NCBI GenBank assembly: GCA_963708865.1
Contig: CAVPUC010000008.1
Location: 868,001 to 932,000 of the forward strand
Reading direction: 5' to 3'
Length of the DNA: 64,000 nucleotides
Origin: DAIDKA01 sp963708865
Lineage (GTDB): Bacteria > Pseudomonadota > Gammaproteobacteria > Steroidobacterales > Steroidobacteraceae
Below, in pieces: positions 37,740-46,506 of this stretch. Within the stretch, counting starts at the first letter, position 1, and the number at the start of each line of letters is the position of its first letter. Under the pieces are notes generated by a model. The model worked only from the letters and a program-made list of their open reading frames with translations. It ran no database searches and was not told the DNA's origin. Made by a program: the position numbers and the translations under genes.

Positions 37740-40040
37740 TCAGACGCTGATGTCGGACACTTCCCGCGTCTCGCGGTTCGTCAGCCACGCCGATTCAATA
37801 TCGGAGGCGCTCTGCGGCCGGCCAAGGTGAAAGCCCTGAGCGTAGTCGCAACCGAATTCCAGCAGCTGCTCGGCGACGGCCTGCGATTCGACGCCCTCTG
37901 CGACCACCGTCATGCCGAAACCGTGTGCGAGTTGAATGGCACTGCGGACGATGCGCTGATCAGCGGAGTCGCTGGTCAGATTCATGACAAAGGTCTTATC
38001 GATTTTCAGTTGCTGCACGGGCAGCTGCTTCAGATAGGACAGCGACGTGTAGCCGGTGCCGAAGTCGTCGATCGACAGCGTTATGCCAAGATCCCGGATC
38101 TGCTGCAGACGTTTGAGGATCGTCTCCGGATGGCGGATCACTGCGCTTTCGGTGATTTCAAGCTCGAGCAGGTGTGCGGGAACGGCCGAGCTTCTCAGCA
38201 CTTCGGACAGTCGGTCTATGAAACTGTTGTCCAGAAGATTGTTGGCACTGATATTGACCGAGACCGAAATACTGCGTCCGGTGGACATCCACAGCGCCAT
38301 CTGGTGCGTGACGACATTCAGCATGTAGAGCGTAAAGCGATGGATGAGTTCGGTGCTTTCGACCAAATGGATGAACTCAGCGGGAGGCACTGGGCCCCGT
38401 GTGGCGTGGGTCCAGCGAGCCAGGGCCTCGAGTCCTACCAATGCGCCGTCGGACAATCGGATTTTGGGTTGATACGCGACCGTGACATCACGCTGATGCA
38501 GCGCATTGGCGAACTCCGACTGCAGCGCGAGCATGTCAGGTGTGAAATTGTCCATCGCTTGCGAATAGCGACTGAAGGGGCGCAAGTCCCGTTTCGCCTC
38601 GTACATCGCGATATCGGCGCAGCGTAACAGTTCGCTGGCGGTCCGTGCGTCGTGGGGATAGAGCGCCGCGCCCATGCTGGCCGCGAGATTGATCTCGACA
38701 GATTTGACCTTGATCGTCTGTCCCAAAGCGGCTTGCACGCGTGCGCACATGCGTTCCAGCGTGTCGGTGTTCTGCACATTCTGGAAGATCATTGCGAGCT
38801 CATCGCCGCCGAGCCGGGCCACGTGAGTACCATCGCCCTGCAGCATCGACTCCAGCCGCCTGCCGACTTCCGAGAGCACCTGGTCTCCGGCTGCATGGCC
38901 CAGCGAATCGTTGATGTCCTTGAATCGGTTCAGGTCGAGCAGTACGACGCCGATTGCGTCGCGACCACAGATCGCAATGGCGTGGTCGAGCAACTGCATG
39001 AAGCCGTCCCGATTGAGCAGTCCGGTGAGCGCGTCATGCTTGGCGCGGTACTCCTGCTGGGAGACGTAATGCTGCTGGCGACGCAGCGCGGTGGATAGTT
39101 GCTGCCCGAATATCACGACCGCGGCGATAGCGAGAAGAAATACGAGCGCCGCCGGCAGCGATTGCGCCAGCCAGGTCAGGTAGAGCGTCTCCACCGGTAC
39201 CGTTGAGGCCACATAGAGTTGAAGAGTGTTCGAGCGCGCGAAGCCGACTTCGTATAACACTCCATCGACAGGTCCTCGGACCTTCATGTTGCCGGTGGCG
39301 CGACCTTTTTGCAGTCGCAGGATGCTCTCCGGAATGGGCGGCCCGTTTACCTGCAGCTCATCCAGGCTCTTTGAGTAGCTGAATAGCCGCGTGCCATCCG
39401 TGGTGACCACAGTGACCCAGCTATCCTTGACGAATCCAAGACTGCCGCTGCCACCGGTCAGGCGTTTGACGGGCACGAGTGCCAACAACACGTCCCTGCC
39501 ACGCCCCGCGCGCGGGACGCTCAATGCCACGGGAAGATACCAGTCTGGTGCGTGAGGAAGCTGGATGAGCTGCCGGATCTGGATGCCCGTGCCCGGACCT
39601 GGGACCAAAGATTGCAGCACTGCCGCAATCTCCCGGGAAGCCGGCATGCCGTTCCGATCGACCACCGCGATCGTTCCATCCGCACGGGCAACACTGAGAA
39701 AGGCTGCGTTGCGATCAAAGCGGGCCACCCCGCGCAGGACCGAGTTCAAATCTGTGATGGATTCGTGAGAATCAGCCGATAGTTCATCGCTGATTTCGCG
39801 CAGATTCAGCGCACTTTGATCGAGCACCCCGGTGATTGACGAGCGCAGATCCATAGCGAGATCCAGCAGACTGGTACGGGCATTTGCCCAGATCTGCTGA
39901 CCCCCGACCGCTGCCAGGTAAACCACGGTACCGGCGAGCAGCAACAAGGCGACGCCCAGGTAAATCCGCGCGCGCCGGTATTGCAACGCAATAACGCGCG
40001 GATCCGCGATCCCCGCTCCCTCGGTTCCACCAGCAGCCAA
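37740..40040 (-). CDS. GGDEF-EAL domain c-di-GMP signalling protein
   Basis: A 766-residue membrane protein with a likely TTG start seven bases after GGGAGG. A transmembrane helix (about 27-45), a periplasmic sensor region of about 250 residues and a second helix (near 295-315) come first. GGDEF domain: HDALTGLLNRDGF, with LGGDELAMIF in place of GGDEF. EAL domain: LVGLEALARWTH and LSIDDFGTGYTSLSYLKQL, with KIDKTFVMNL, so the phosphodiesterase residues appear intact. The cyclase with Leu for Phe may be weak. It could link the ligand of the neighbouring receptor to motility or biofilm. Confidence 0.92.
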   Translation of the reverse strand: MAAGGTEGAGIADPRVIALQYRRARIYLGVALLLLAGTVVYLAAVGGQQIWANARTSLLDLAMDLRSSITGVLDQSALNLREISDELSADSHESITDLNSVLRGVARFDRNAAFLSVARADGTIAVVDRNGMPASREIAAVLQSLVPGPGTGIQIRQLIQLPHAPDWYLPVALSVPRAGRGRDVLLALVPVKRLTGGSGSLGFVKDSWVTVVTTDGTRLFSYSKSLDELQVNGPPIPESILRLQKGRATGNMKVRGPVDGVLYEVGFARSNTLQLYVASTVPVETLYLTWLAQSLPAALVFLLAIAAVVIFGQQLSTALRRQQHYVSQQEYRAKHDALTGLLNRDGFMQLLDHAIAICGRDAIGVVLLDLNRFKDINDSLGHAAGDQVLSEVGRRLESMLQGDGTHVARLGGDELAMIFQNVQNTDTLERMCARVQAALGQTIKVKSVEINLAASMGAALYPHDARTASELLRCADIAMYEAKRDLRPFSRYSQAMDNFTPDMLALQSEFANALHQRDVTVAYQPKIRLSDGALVGLEALARWTHATRGPVPPAEFIHLVESTELIHRFTLYMLNVVTHQMALWMSTGRSISVSVNISANNLLDNSFIDRLSEVLRSSAVPAHLLELEITESAVIRHPETILKRLQQIRDLGITLSIDDFGTGYTSLSYLKQLPVQQLKIDKTFVMNLTSDSADQRIVRSAIQLAHGFGMTVVAEGVESQAVAEQLLEFGCDYAQGFHLGRPQSASDIESAWLTNRETREVSDISV

Positions 40041-40232
40041 AACCAGCCTCCCTCAGGCCCAAATTCATACGACTTAATCTCAATCGGACGCTGACACAGT
40101 GCGGATTGCCGTGCAACGACGCGGCTCCCGATTCAAGCAAGCGCGGCCATGGCAGTACGGCCCTGCGACGGAATTAAGTTATTGAGCTGCGGCGCGGCCG
40201 AAGGCGGGGCCGATGGCGTGTCGGCGCGGAAA

Positions 40233-41771
40233 TCAGAGGCTATGGGCACTCATCTGCGCCGCGATAAATTCCGCCTGTCTCAGCGCCAGCGCGACGATTG
40301 TCAGCGTGGGGTTCGCCGACCCAGGCGTGCTCATCGCGCTGCCGTCGGAAATGAACAGATTGGCGATGTCGTGTGTCTGACCGTGTGCGTTCGCGACGCC
40401 GTCAGCGGGATTCTTGCTCATGCGCGCCGTGCACATATTGTGTGTCGCCGGGGTTTGGCGTGACTGCACGACGCGTATCGCGCCAACGGCCTCGTAAAGC
40501 GCTTTCGACTGCCGCTGTGCATGGGCGCGCATCGCGGCATTGTTGTCATGGTCGTCGACGTGAATGTTGGCGACCGGCAGTCCGAATCCATCCTTAACCT
40601 TGGGGTTGAGCGTAATCCGGTTGGTCGCGCGCGGCATGTCCTCGCCGTTGATGAAGATGCCGGCCAGGTTGCGATAGTGATCCAGGACGAAGGCGAGATC
40701 GCGTCCCCACATGGTGCTCGGTAGTCCGGCCAGCGGCAAACTCGGCAAGTCCAACGCGGCAAGCTCGAGATGGTAGCCGCCCGCGAAGCCGCGCTTCGGA
40801 TCGTGTTTGGTCTCATCCTCGACAATACCGGCGAGCGTCGTCCCCCGCCAGAAGTGGATCGGCTGGTCGAAGATTCCCCAGACGAAGCCGCCTGTGTGGC
40901 ATGAGTAGTTGCGGCCTACCTGATCACTTGAATTGGCCAAGCCGTGAGGAAAGCGGGCGGACTGCGACAGCAGCAGCAGACGCGCGGTTTCCACGGAGTT
41001 GCATGCCACGCAGACGATACGAGCCTTTTGCCGCTGCTCGTTGCCCTGCGGATCCCGGTACACGACGCTGGTAACGAGTCCGTTCTCGCCGTGTTCGATG
41101 CGCACCGCCCGGCATTGCGCCCGCAGGTCCAGGTTGCCGGTCGCCTCGGCGCGCGGGATCTCCGTATACAAGGTGCTCCACTTGGCACCCGTCTTGCAGC
41201 CCTGAACACAAAAGCCCTGCTGGATGCAAAGGCCGCGGCCATCCGCCGGCTTGGTATTGATGGCCATGTAGTTGGTGTGCACGCGCTGATACCCGATGCG
41301 CTTCGCGCCGTTGTACATCACCTTGAAATGACTTGAGGCCGGAAGGCCCGGATTGCCGTTGCGGCGAGTCACAACCATGCGCTTCTCGGCGAGTTGGTAG
41401 TAATGCTCCAGTTCCTGGTATTCGAGTGGCCAGTCGATGAGCGAGGCGCCGTTGATATCGCCGTACGTGGTGCGCGCCCGTACCTCCCATGGGCGGATCC
41501 GCGGCGTCGCGCCGGTCCAGTGCACGGTGGTGCCGCCGACTGTCTTGCATGTCCAGGAAGGTAAGGTCGGATAGTCCTGGGCGACCGTCGTGGAGCCCGA
41601 AACCGTGCGTGGCTCCAGCCAGGTCAGCTGCGCGAACGCCTCGCCCGGCACCTGCGAAAACGTATCCAGCGATTGGCGCGCGCCTGCTTCCAACAGCACG
41701 ACTTTGATGCCACGTCGCGTCAGCTCGTGGGCGAGCGTTCCGCCGCCGGCCCCCGAGCCGATGATGACCAC
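40233..41771 (-). CDS. GMC-family FAD-dependent oxidoreductase
   Basis: A 512-residue flavoprotein. FAD motif VIIGSGAGGGTLAHEL, then GGTTVHWTGATPRIRPWE and SSTLYTE-type middle region with CIQQGFCVQGCKTGAKWS (Cys cluster), and the C-terminal HNMCTARMSKNPADGV and GSANPTLTIVALALR. It most resembles the large subunit of membrane gluconate/sorbitol-type dehydrogenases. The GTG used at 41771 is close to the FAD loop, and the frame is open only 6 codons upstream, so the true start may be altered. Its partner subunit is directly upstream. Confidence 0.9.
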   Translation of the reverse strand: MVIIGSGAGGGTLAHELTRRGIKVVLLEAGARQSLDTFSQVPGEAFAQLTWLEPRTVSGSTTVAQDYPTLPSWTCKTVGGTTVHWTGATPRIRPWEVRARTTYGDINGASLIDWPLEYQELEHYYQLAEKRMVVTRRNGNPGLPASSHFKVMYNGAKRIGYQRVHTNYMAINTKPADGRGLCIQQGFCVQGCKTGAKWSTLYTEIPRAEATGNLDLRAQCRAVRIEHGENGLVTSVVYRDPQGNEQRQKARIVCVACNSVETARLLLLSQSARFPHGLANSSDQVGRNYSCHTGGFVWGIFDQPIHFWRGTTLAGIVEDETKHDPKRGFAGGYHLELAALDLPSLPLAGLPSTMWGRDLAFVLDHYRNLAGIFINGEDMPRATNRITLNPKVKDGFGLPVANIHVDDHDNNAAMRAHAQRQSKALYEAVGAIRVVQSRQTPATHNMCTARMSKNPADGVANAHGQTHDIANLFISDGSAMSTPGSANPTLTIVALALRQAEFIAAQMSAHSL

Positions 41772-41842
41772 CGCGCCTGAATCAGTTCTGATTTATACGA
41801 GCCACAAGTACCCCTCTCTACCCGTTGTGCGGCCGTCGGAGC

Positions 41843-42391
41843 TCAGGCTCCCGGCACCGGACCACTGTCCTGCGGCGGCACTTCCGGCAGCCAGCGCAGG
41901 TCATTGAACCCTCGAAGCAGGTAGCCGCCTTTCGAGAAGGCCTCGCCCTCATAGCCGAAATAGGCATAGGCAATCGGGGTGGCATAGAGCGTGCCCAGTG
42001 TCTTCACGCGCATTGTCTGAAAAAAGACCGACGACTCCATCCCTTTCAGCGCCTGCACTCGCGCCGGCTCGGGAGCGGTCGGGAACGTCGCGCCGAGCTG
42101 GCGGATTCCCTCCCGCAGCATCGTTAGAGTCTGCGCATCCTTGGCAGCGTCAGCGTCGATCGATCGGACGACGAGGGCATAGGCGGCCGCGTCGAGTTTG
42201 TCATGGGGCGCAATGGTGCGTGCCACCGCCACGAGCGTCGTGCCCTCAGTGCTCGACAGCGCCTGCAAATCGATGGCCCAGGAGCGGCTCGGCACCACCA
42301 GCGCCAGGGGACTTCCGGCGGCAATGAGGCCGGTCAGCACACCGGATGCACCAAGAAAATCGCGGCGTGGAATCAGCGTCTTCGGGGTCAC
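41843..42391 (-). CDS. Gluconate 2-dehydrogenase subunit 3 family protein (Tat-exported)
   Basis: A GTG start with AGGAG, and a twin-arginine signal (IPRRDFLGASGVLTGLIAAG). The mature 150 residues contain the family pattern AVARTIAPHDKLDAAAYALV and MRVKTLGTLYATPIAYAYFG. In related complexes the small subunit carries the FAD-bearing GMC subunit across the membrane by the Tat path. A cytochrome subunit normally completes the complex but is not adjacent here. Confidence 0.9.
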   Translation of the reverse strand: MTPKTLIPRRDFLGASGVLTGLIAAGSPLALVVPSRSWAIDLQALSSTEGTTLVAVARTIAPHDKLDAAAYALVVRSIDADAAKDAQTLTMLREGIRQLGATFPTAPEPARVQALKGMESSVFFQTMRVKTLGTLYATPIAYAYFGYEGEAFSKGGYLLRGFNDLRWLPEVPPQDSGPVPGA

Positions 42392-42499
42392 GGCTGCTCC
42401 TGATTCATTCGCGGAACACGGGGACCCTAGATACCACGACCGCGACTTCGAGTCACTGCAAACATCCGGCCATGTGAGCAGCTACAATCGGCCAACCGC

Positions 42500-43126
42500 T
42501 CAGTCGAACTCGGTCGGCAGATCGAAGCACTGCTGATGGCGGAATACCCGGTCAATCTGAGCCTCAGTCGTCCTGCCGAGCGATAGCGGCGGCAGGCTAT
42601 TCTTGGAAAAAAAAGCGACCCCGGTCGTCTCCTCACTCGTGCGCGGCTCACCACCGATGATTTCACACAGAAAGGTCAACTTGTAGATGGAGTCCACGCG
42701 TCGCGGGGGGTGGCCGCTCTTGCGATAGTCGCTGACCGCCACGAGCTTGGTGGCTCGAGCCAGGAAGCCTGACTCCTCGCTGATCTCGCGCACGACACAT
42801 TCGGCTGCCGTCTGATTCACATCGGCCCAGCCCCCAGGAAGCGTCCAGCACCCGTCACCGGCTTCCTGCACGAGCAGGACTTGGCCATCGACAAACGCCG
42901 CGCCCCGCACGTCGACCTTCGGCGTCGTATAGCCAACGTCACGTTCGAATAGGCCCAGTATCCTTTCCGCGCTTGCCCCGGAACCCAGCGCCATGAGCTG
43001 CGCAGCCAGTTCGCGCGTGCGCTGAAAGCGCTGCAGATCGAAAGGATCCTTGCTGAAGGCAAGACCTGTCTGGGCGATGGCCTGCAGTTCCCGCGCAACG
43101 GTCAGCCAGGCAGGTTCGCTATTCAT
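42500..43126 (-). CDS. NUDIX hydrolase with N-terminal helper domain
   Basis: A 208-residue protein. The N-terminal 60 residues (LTVARELQAIAQTGLAFSKDPFD) are the hydrolase N-terminal domain common in ADP-ribose-pyrophosphatase-like NUDIX proteins. The NUDIX box is complete, GGWADVNQTAAECVVREI followed by SEESGF (about 98-121). The substrate is likely a nucleoside diphosphate derivative, but unknown. It is the last gene of the minus-strand run that begins at the amidohydrolase. Confidence 0.92.
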   Translation of the reverse strand: MNSEPAWLTVARELQAIAQTGLAFSKDPFDLQRFQRTRELAAQLMALGSGASAERILGLFERDVGYTTPKVDVRGAAFVDGQVLLVQEAGDGCWTLPGGWADVNQTAAECVVREISEESGFLARATKLVAVSDYRKSGHPPRRVDSIYKLTFLCEIIGGEPRTSEETTGVAFFSKNSLPPLSLGRTTEAQIDRVFRHQQCFDLPTEFD

Positions 43127-43162
43127 TCATTCGCTACCATAAATATGCCGTGCCGGACTTGC

Positions 43163-43534
43163 TCAGCTTTGCGGCCTGTATTCGTTTCTCGGGCCGGGTG
43201 TAATGAACAACAGCTGACAAGGAGTCCTGATCAGCAGGCGATGCCAGATTCCGCGCGGGACGATGAAGCACTCACCGGGCTTCAGGTCTTCGATCCGCTG
43301 CGGCTGCTCTTCCAGAACAACGGATATGGCGCCGGAGATCAGGTAGATGAACTCATCCCCTTCAGGATGCATTTCCCCGCTATGGGGCGGCGGCACGTGC
43401 ATGGTCGCAATGCCAACATTCCAGCCATCCAGACTCGGCGGAATTCCCGGGCCCACTTCAACCGCGGAAGTGGTCCCGTCGCGGTGCAGAGCGAGAATCT
43501 TGGCTGCAAGGCCGAACGGATGTCGGGACTGCAT
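43163..43534 (-). CDS. Cupin-domain protein
   Basis: A 123-residue single cupin. Motif 1 is HSGEMHPEGDEFIYLISG (the HxH/E/H metal-binding set is partly visible, with His and Glu) and motif 2 is GECFIVPRGIWHRL. The ATG at 43534 is preferred over longer in-frame starts that run into the upstream gene. Ten bases separate it from the zinc-ribbon gene, so it is co-transcribed. Function unknown; small cupins are often isomerases or dioxygenases. Confidence 0.88.
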   Translation of the reverse strand: MQSRHPFGLAAKILALHRDGTTSAVEVGPGIPPSLDGWNVGIATMHVPPPHSGEMHPEGDEFIYLISGAISVVLEEQPQRIEDLKPGECFIVPRGIWHRLLIRTPCQLLFITPGPRNEYRPQS

Positions 43535-43544
43535 GGGGTACCGC

Positions 43545-43985
43545 CTATTTGTGGAAAAGATCCCGCAACTTTTCAAAAAAGGAAGGCGAGCGCAGCTGCC
43601 GCAGGGTTTTTGTCCACTGGTGCTCGGCAAGCAATTTGCGCTGCAGATCCGCCTCTTCTCTTTGCATCAGTTCCAGGACTCTGGTGTCCTCGTCGTGTTC
43701 CAGCCAGTAGCCGTGCTGGGCCGAGCAGAACTCCATCTCAAGATCGTAAAACCGGTAGCGGAAACGCTGCAGCAGAGCGGTGCATTCCGGACACTTGTGC
43801 GTCGTCGCTTCCGAGCTGAACTCCAGGGTGCCCTTCCAGCGCTCGCCGAAGTCAAAGACTTCATCCTCCAGTTCCTGCAGTTCGTCGTGCTCGAGCCACA
43901 TACCTTTACAGGACGGGCAGGTATTGACCTTGAGGTCGTGGCGTGTCGCGGGCACCAGGTCCACGTCGCACTTGGGGCATTTCAC
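43545..43985 (-). CDS. Tandem TFIIB-type zinc-ribbon protein
   Basis: A 146-residue protein from a GTG with AAGGAG six bases upstream. The first ribbon is VKCPKCDVDLVPATR...NTCPSCKGMWLEHDEL (CxxC/CxxC). A second copy is HKCPECTALLQRFRYRF...EFCSAQHGYWLEHDED, where the last ligand is His instead of Cys. The repeated YWLEHDE/MWLEHDE shows an internal duplication. A charged helical tail (REEADLQRKLLAEHQW) ends it. Role unknown. Confidence 0.85.
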   Translation of the reverse strand: MKCPKCDVDLVPATRHDLKVNTCPSCKGMWLEHDELQELEDEVFDFGERWKGTLEFSSEATTHKCPECTALLQRFRYRFYDLEMEFCSAQHGYWLEHDEDTRVLELMQREEADLQRKLLAEHQWTKTLRQLRSPSFFEKLRDLFHK

Positions 43986-44010
43986 TTGAGTCTCCTTGAG
44001 TGTGCCGGCT

Positions 44011-44715
44011 TCACCAGTTTTCCTTGAAAGGGCGCGCTTCGATCTCGAACGACCAGGCCGATGGCAGCTGGGTGGTGAGTTGGAACGCCGTATTGGCGAG
44101 ATCATCGGGATTGACGAAAAAGTCATCCGGCTTGTCCTTCAGCATTGCCCGCGTGCGTGGTAAGTCAACGACGCCATCGACGATGACTAGGCATACATGG
44201 ATTTTCTGCGGCCACAGGTGTCTTGCCATTGACTCGGCGAGACTCCTCTGCGCGGCCTTGGCCGGTGCGAAGGCGGCGGTCCGCGCAACGCCGCGGCGCG
44301 AGGAGGTGGCGCCGATGACAACGAGATTGCCTGCGCCGAGACGCTTCATCGAGGGTATGACCCGCTTAGCCGCGAGCAACAACCCCAGTGCATTGACGCG
44401 AAACGCGCTCTCCAGAGCCGCGGCGTCGATCTCCTCGATGCTCCCCCACACGCCGGATCCGGCGTTATAGACGAGCGTGTGCACCGCACCCAGATCCCGT
44501 TCGATCGCATCGAACGCGCGCGTCACCGCGGCCGGGTCCGTCACATCGCAGGCGTACGCGCGGGCATCGGGGAGGGCGGCCGCCAGTGGCCCACTGGTCG
44601 CGTTCGTTCGTGCGAGCAGTGCCACGGCATAACCCTCCTTGGCGAAGCGCCGGCCCAATGCGGCGCCGTTGCCCGGACCTACGCCCACCACGGCGCATAC
44701 CTTTTTGTTTATCAC
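44011..44715 (-). CDS. SDR-family protein with Phe for the catalytic Tyr
   Basis: A 234-residue Rossmann protein with cofactor loop VVGVGPGNGAALGRRFA, DVTDP and YNAGSG. The active-site segment reads TAAFAPAKAAQRSLA, so Lys is kept but Tyr is Phe. The Ser is in GATSSRRGV. A reductase role through the standard mechanism is unlikely. Its ATG overlaps the amidohydrolase stop (ATGA), so it is co-translated. Confidence 0.9.
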   Translation of the reverse strand: MINKKVCAVVGVGPGNGAALGRRFAKEGYAVALLARTNATSGPLAAALPDARAYACDVTDPAAVTRAFDAIERDLGAVHTLVYNAGSGVWGSIEEIDAAALESAFRVNALGLLLAAKRVIPSMKRLGAGNLVVIGATSSRRGVARTAAFAPAKAAQRSLAESMARHLWPQKIHVCLVIVDGVVDLPRTRAMLKDKPDDFFVNPDDLANTAFQLTTQLPSAWSFEIEARPFKENW

Positions 44716-46394
44716 AGCTTCTCCGGTGTCCGGTAAATCACCCTGCCGTCGACGACCGTGAGAACGGATTGCAACTTGCGAATCGCCGTATCGGGTACGG
44801 CTCTGGTGTCGAAGTAATCACCGCTGAGAACCACCAGGTCACCGAACTTTCCCGTTTCGATCGAGCCGATCTTGTCTTCCTCACGCAAGAACCAGCCGTT
44901 ACTGGCGGTGTAGAGCCGCATGGCTTCCTGCCGCGTCACCGTCTGGCCGGCGTTGACCAGGTGGCCGCCCGCATTGATCCCGGTCACCATGTAATAAATC
45001 ATGTTCCAGGGGTTCAGCGTCGATATCTGCGCGGCATCGGAGCCGGCCCCCGCATGGATCCCGCTGTCGAGGATCATGCGTACCGGTGGCCCGGCATTCA
45101 CGTCGGCCGAGTCGGAAAGGTACTTGAAGGGGTGGATGGCAATGCCGGCCCCGACCGCCTTAAACCGATTCACCGTCGTCAGGTCGATCTGTGGCACGTG
45201 CGCGACTGACCAGTGCAGATTCGCGATGGGCGTCACGGCATTGACTGCCTCGAATGTCGTCGCGGTCAGCTGGTCTTCGGCCAACGACAAACTGTGCTGC
45301 TGGAAAGACCAGCCGTGCGCGGCGACGAACTGCAGCGCGCCGAGATAATTGGCTGGCGTCGATACCGGGCCGTAGAGTGGCCAGCTGGTAGCAAATTCAC
45401 CGACTCCGGAGATGCGCATCATGTCATCGCCAAACCGGTTGAACGCGTTGAGTACTCGTTCGCGGGTCATCGGGAAGTCCTGGCCTTGGTCCATGCTGAG
45501 GAAGAACACGCGCAGCCGGGTCGTGAGTTTGCCGTCCCGCTGCAAAGTCAGGAACGGCTCATACATCTTGAACGGGTCACCGGAGGCGAGCCCGTCAAAA
45601 ACAAAGGAGTCCTTGGCATCTCGTGTTCCGGGCTCGACAAACTCGCCCATATCGACGTTGGTTGTCACGCCGATGCGGGCGGAGTAGTCCATTGCATCGA
45701 GCGCACCTCGTTTCAGATCGTCGGGCGTCTGCAGGGCGGCGAGAATGTGCAATGCGGCAAGCGAGGCGGGGCCGGCCGCAATCTGCCCGCTCTCGCTGAC
45801 CGCGACGCCGTGCGAGGCCAGATAGGTGCGGCCCTTGGTGTTGGTGACGGCGGGCCCGGTGAACGCAATGAACAGCAGCGCGGGATGGTCAGGCAGCGCC
45901 TGATCGAGCTCAGCAAGCGTCGGCAGCCGCTTCTCGGCGAACTGACCCGGGATCCAGCCGCCCATTGCCGTAACCCAGTCCCCTGCGGCCAACGGGCGGC
46001 TGCGCGCGCGCAGGGTCGCCTGCGCCTCTGCGATAGTGGTCGCCGACTCCAGGCGCGTATCGTGACCCGGGCGCTCGCTCAGCAGCACAATATGGTTGTG
46101 ATTGTCGATCAATCCCGGCACGACGGTGCGACCGTGCACATCGAGCACCTTCATGCACGGGTCGGGCTCACCCTGCGATGCCGCAAACAGCCCACGCCTG
46201 ATGGTCACGGACGATACGACCGTATCGCGCGCATCCATGGTATGAATCCGCCCGTTGATGATCCTGATGTCGCGCGATCCGTTACAACGCTGATCCGCGC
46301 GCGCCGCCGTGCCGGGCGTTGTCGTCTGCGCCGATGCCGGCAGCGAAATACCTGCAATGACGAGTGCCTGGAGCACCCGAGCAGTAATCGACAT
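44712..46394 (-). CDS. Secreted amidohydrolase (amidohydrolase 3 / YtcJ-like)
   Basis: From the ATG at 46394 the protein has about 560 residues with a signal peptide (VLQALVIAGISLPASAQ). The metal-dependent hydrolase core shows IRIINGRIHTMD, GLIDNHNHIVLL (the H-x-H of the binuclear site), HWSVAHVPQID, and SGIHAGAGSDAAQ. It ends SIETGKFGDLVVLSGDY. Members hydrolyse formamides and cyclic amides; the substrate is unknown. An upstream in-frame extension to 46694 lies inside the divergent methyltransferase and is rejected. First gene of a four- or five-gene operon. Confidence 0.92.
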   Translation of the reverse strand: MSITARVLQALVIAGISLPASAQTTTPGTAARADQRCNGSRDIRIINGRIHTMDARDTVVSSVTIRRGLFAASQGEPDPCMKVLDVHGRTVVPGLIDNHNHIVLLSERPGHDTRLESATTIAEAQATLRARSRPLAAGDWVTAMGGWIPGQFAEKRLPTLAELDQALPDHPALLFIAFTGPAVTNTKGRTYLASHGVAVSESGQIAAGPASLAALHILAALQTPDDLKRGALDAMDYSARIGVTTNVDMGEFVEPGTRDAKDSFVFDGLASGDPFKMYEPFLTLQRDGKLTTRLRVFFLSMDQGQDFPMTRERVLNAFNRFGDDMMRISGVGEFATSWPLYGPVSTPANYLGALQFVAAHGWSFQQHSLSLAEDQLTATTFEAVNAVTPIANLHWSVAHVPQIDLTTVNRFKAVGAGIAIHPFKYLSDSADVNAGPPVRMILDSGIHAGAGSDAAQISTLNPWNMIYYMVTGINAGGHLVNAGQTVTRQEAMRLYTASNGWFLREEDKIGSIETGKFGDLVVLSGDYFDTRAVPDTAIRKLQSVLTVVDGRVIYRTPEKL

Positions 46395-46506
46395 GAGAAG
46401 GACCCCCGTTGTCGCGGACGGCCAGTCTAACCGCTTACGCCTCGGAGGTGCACGCCGCCAGCCTTCGGCCCATACTGCGCAGAAAGTGTTCTTCGGGAGA
46501 ATTCCA

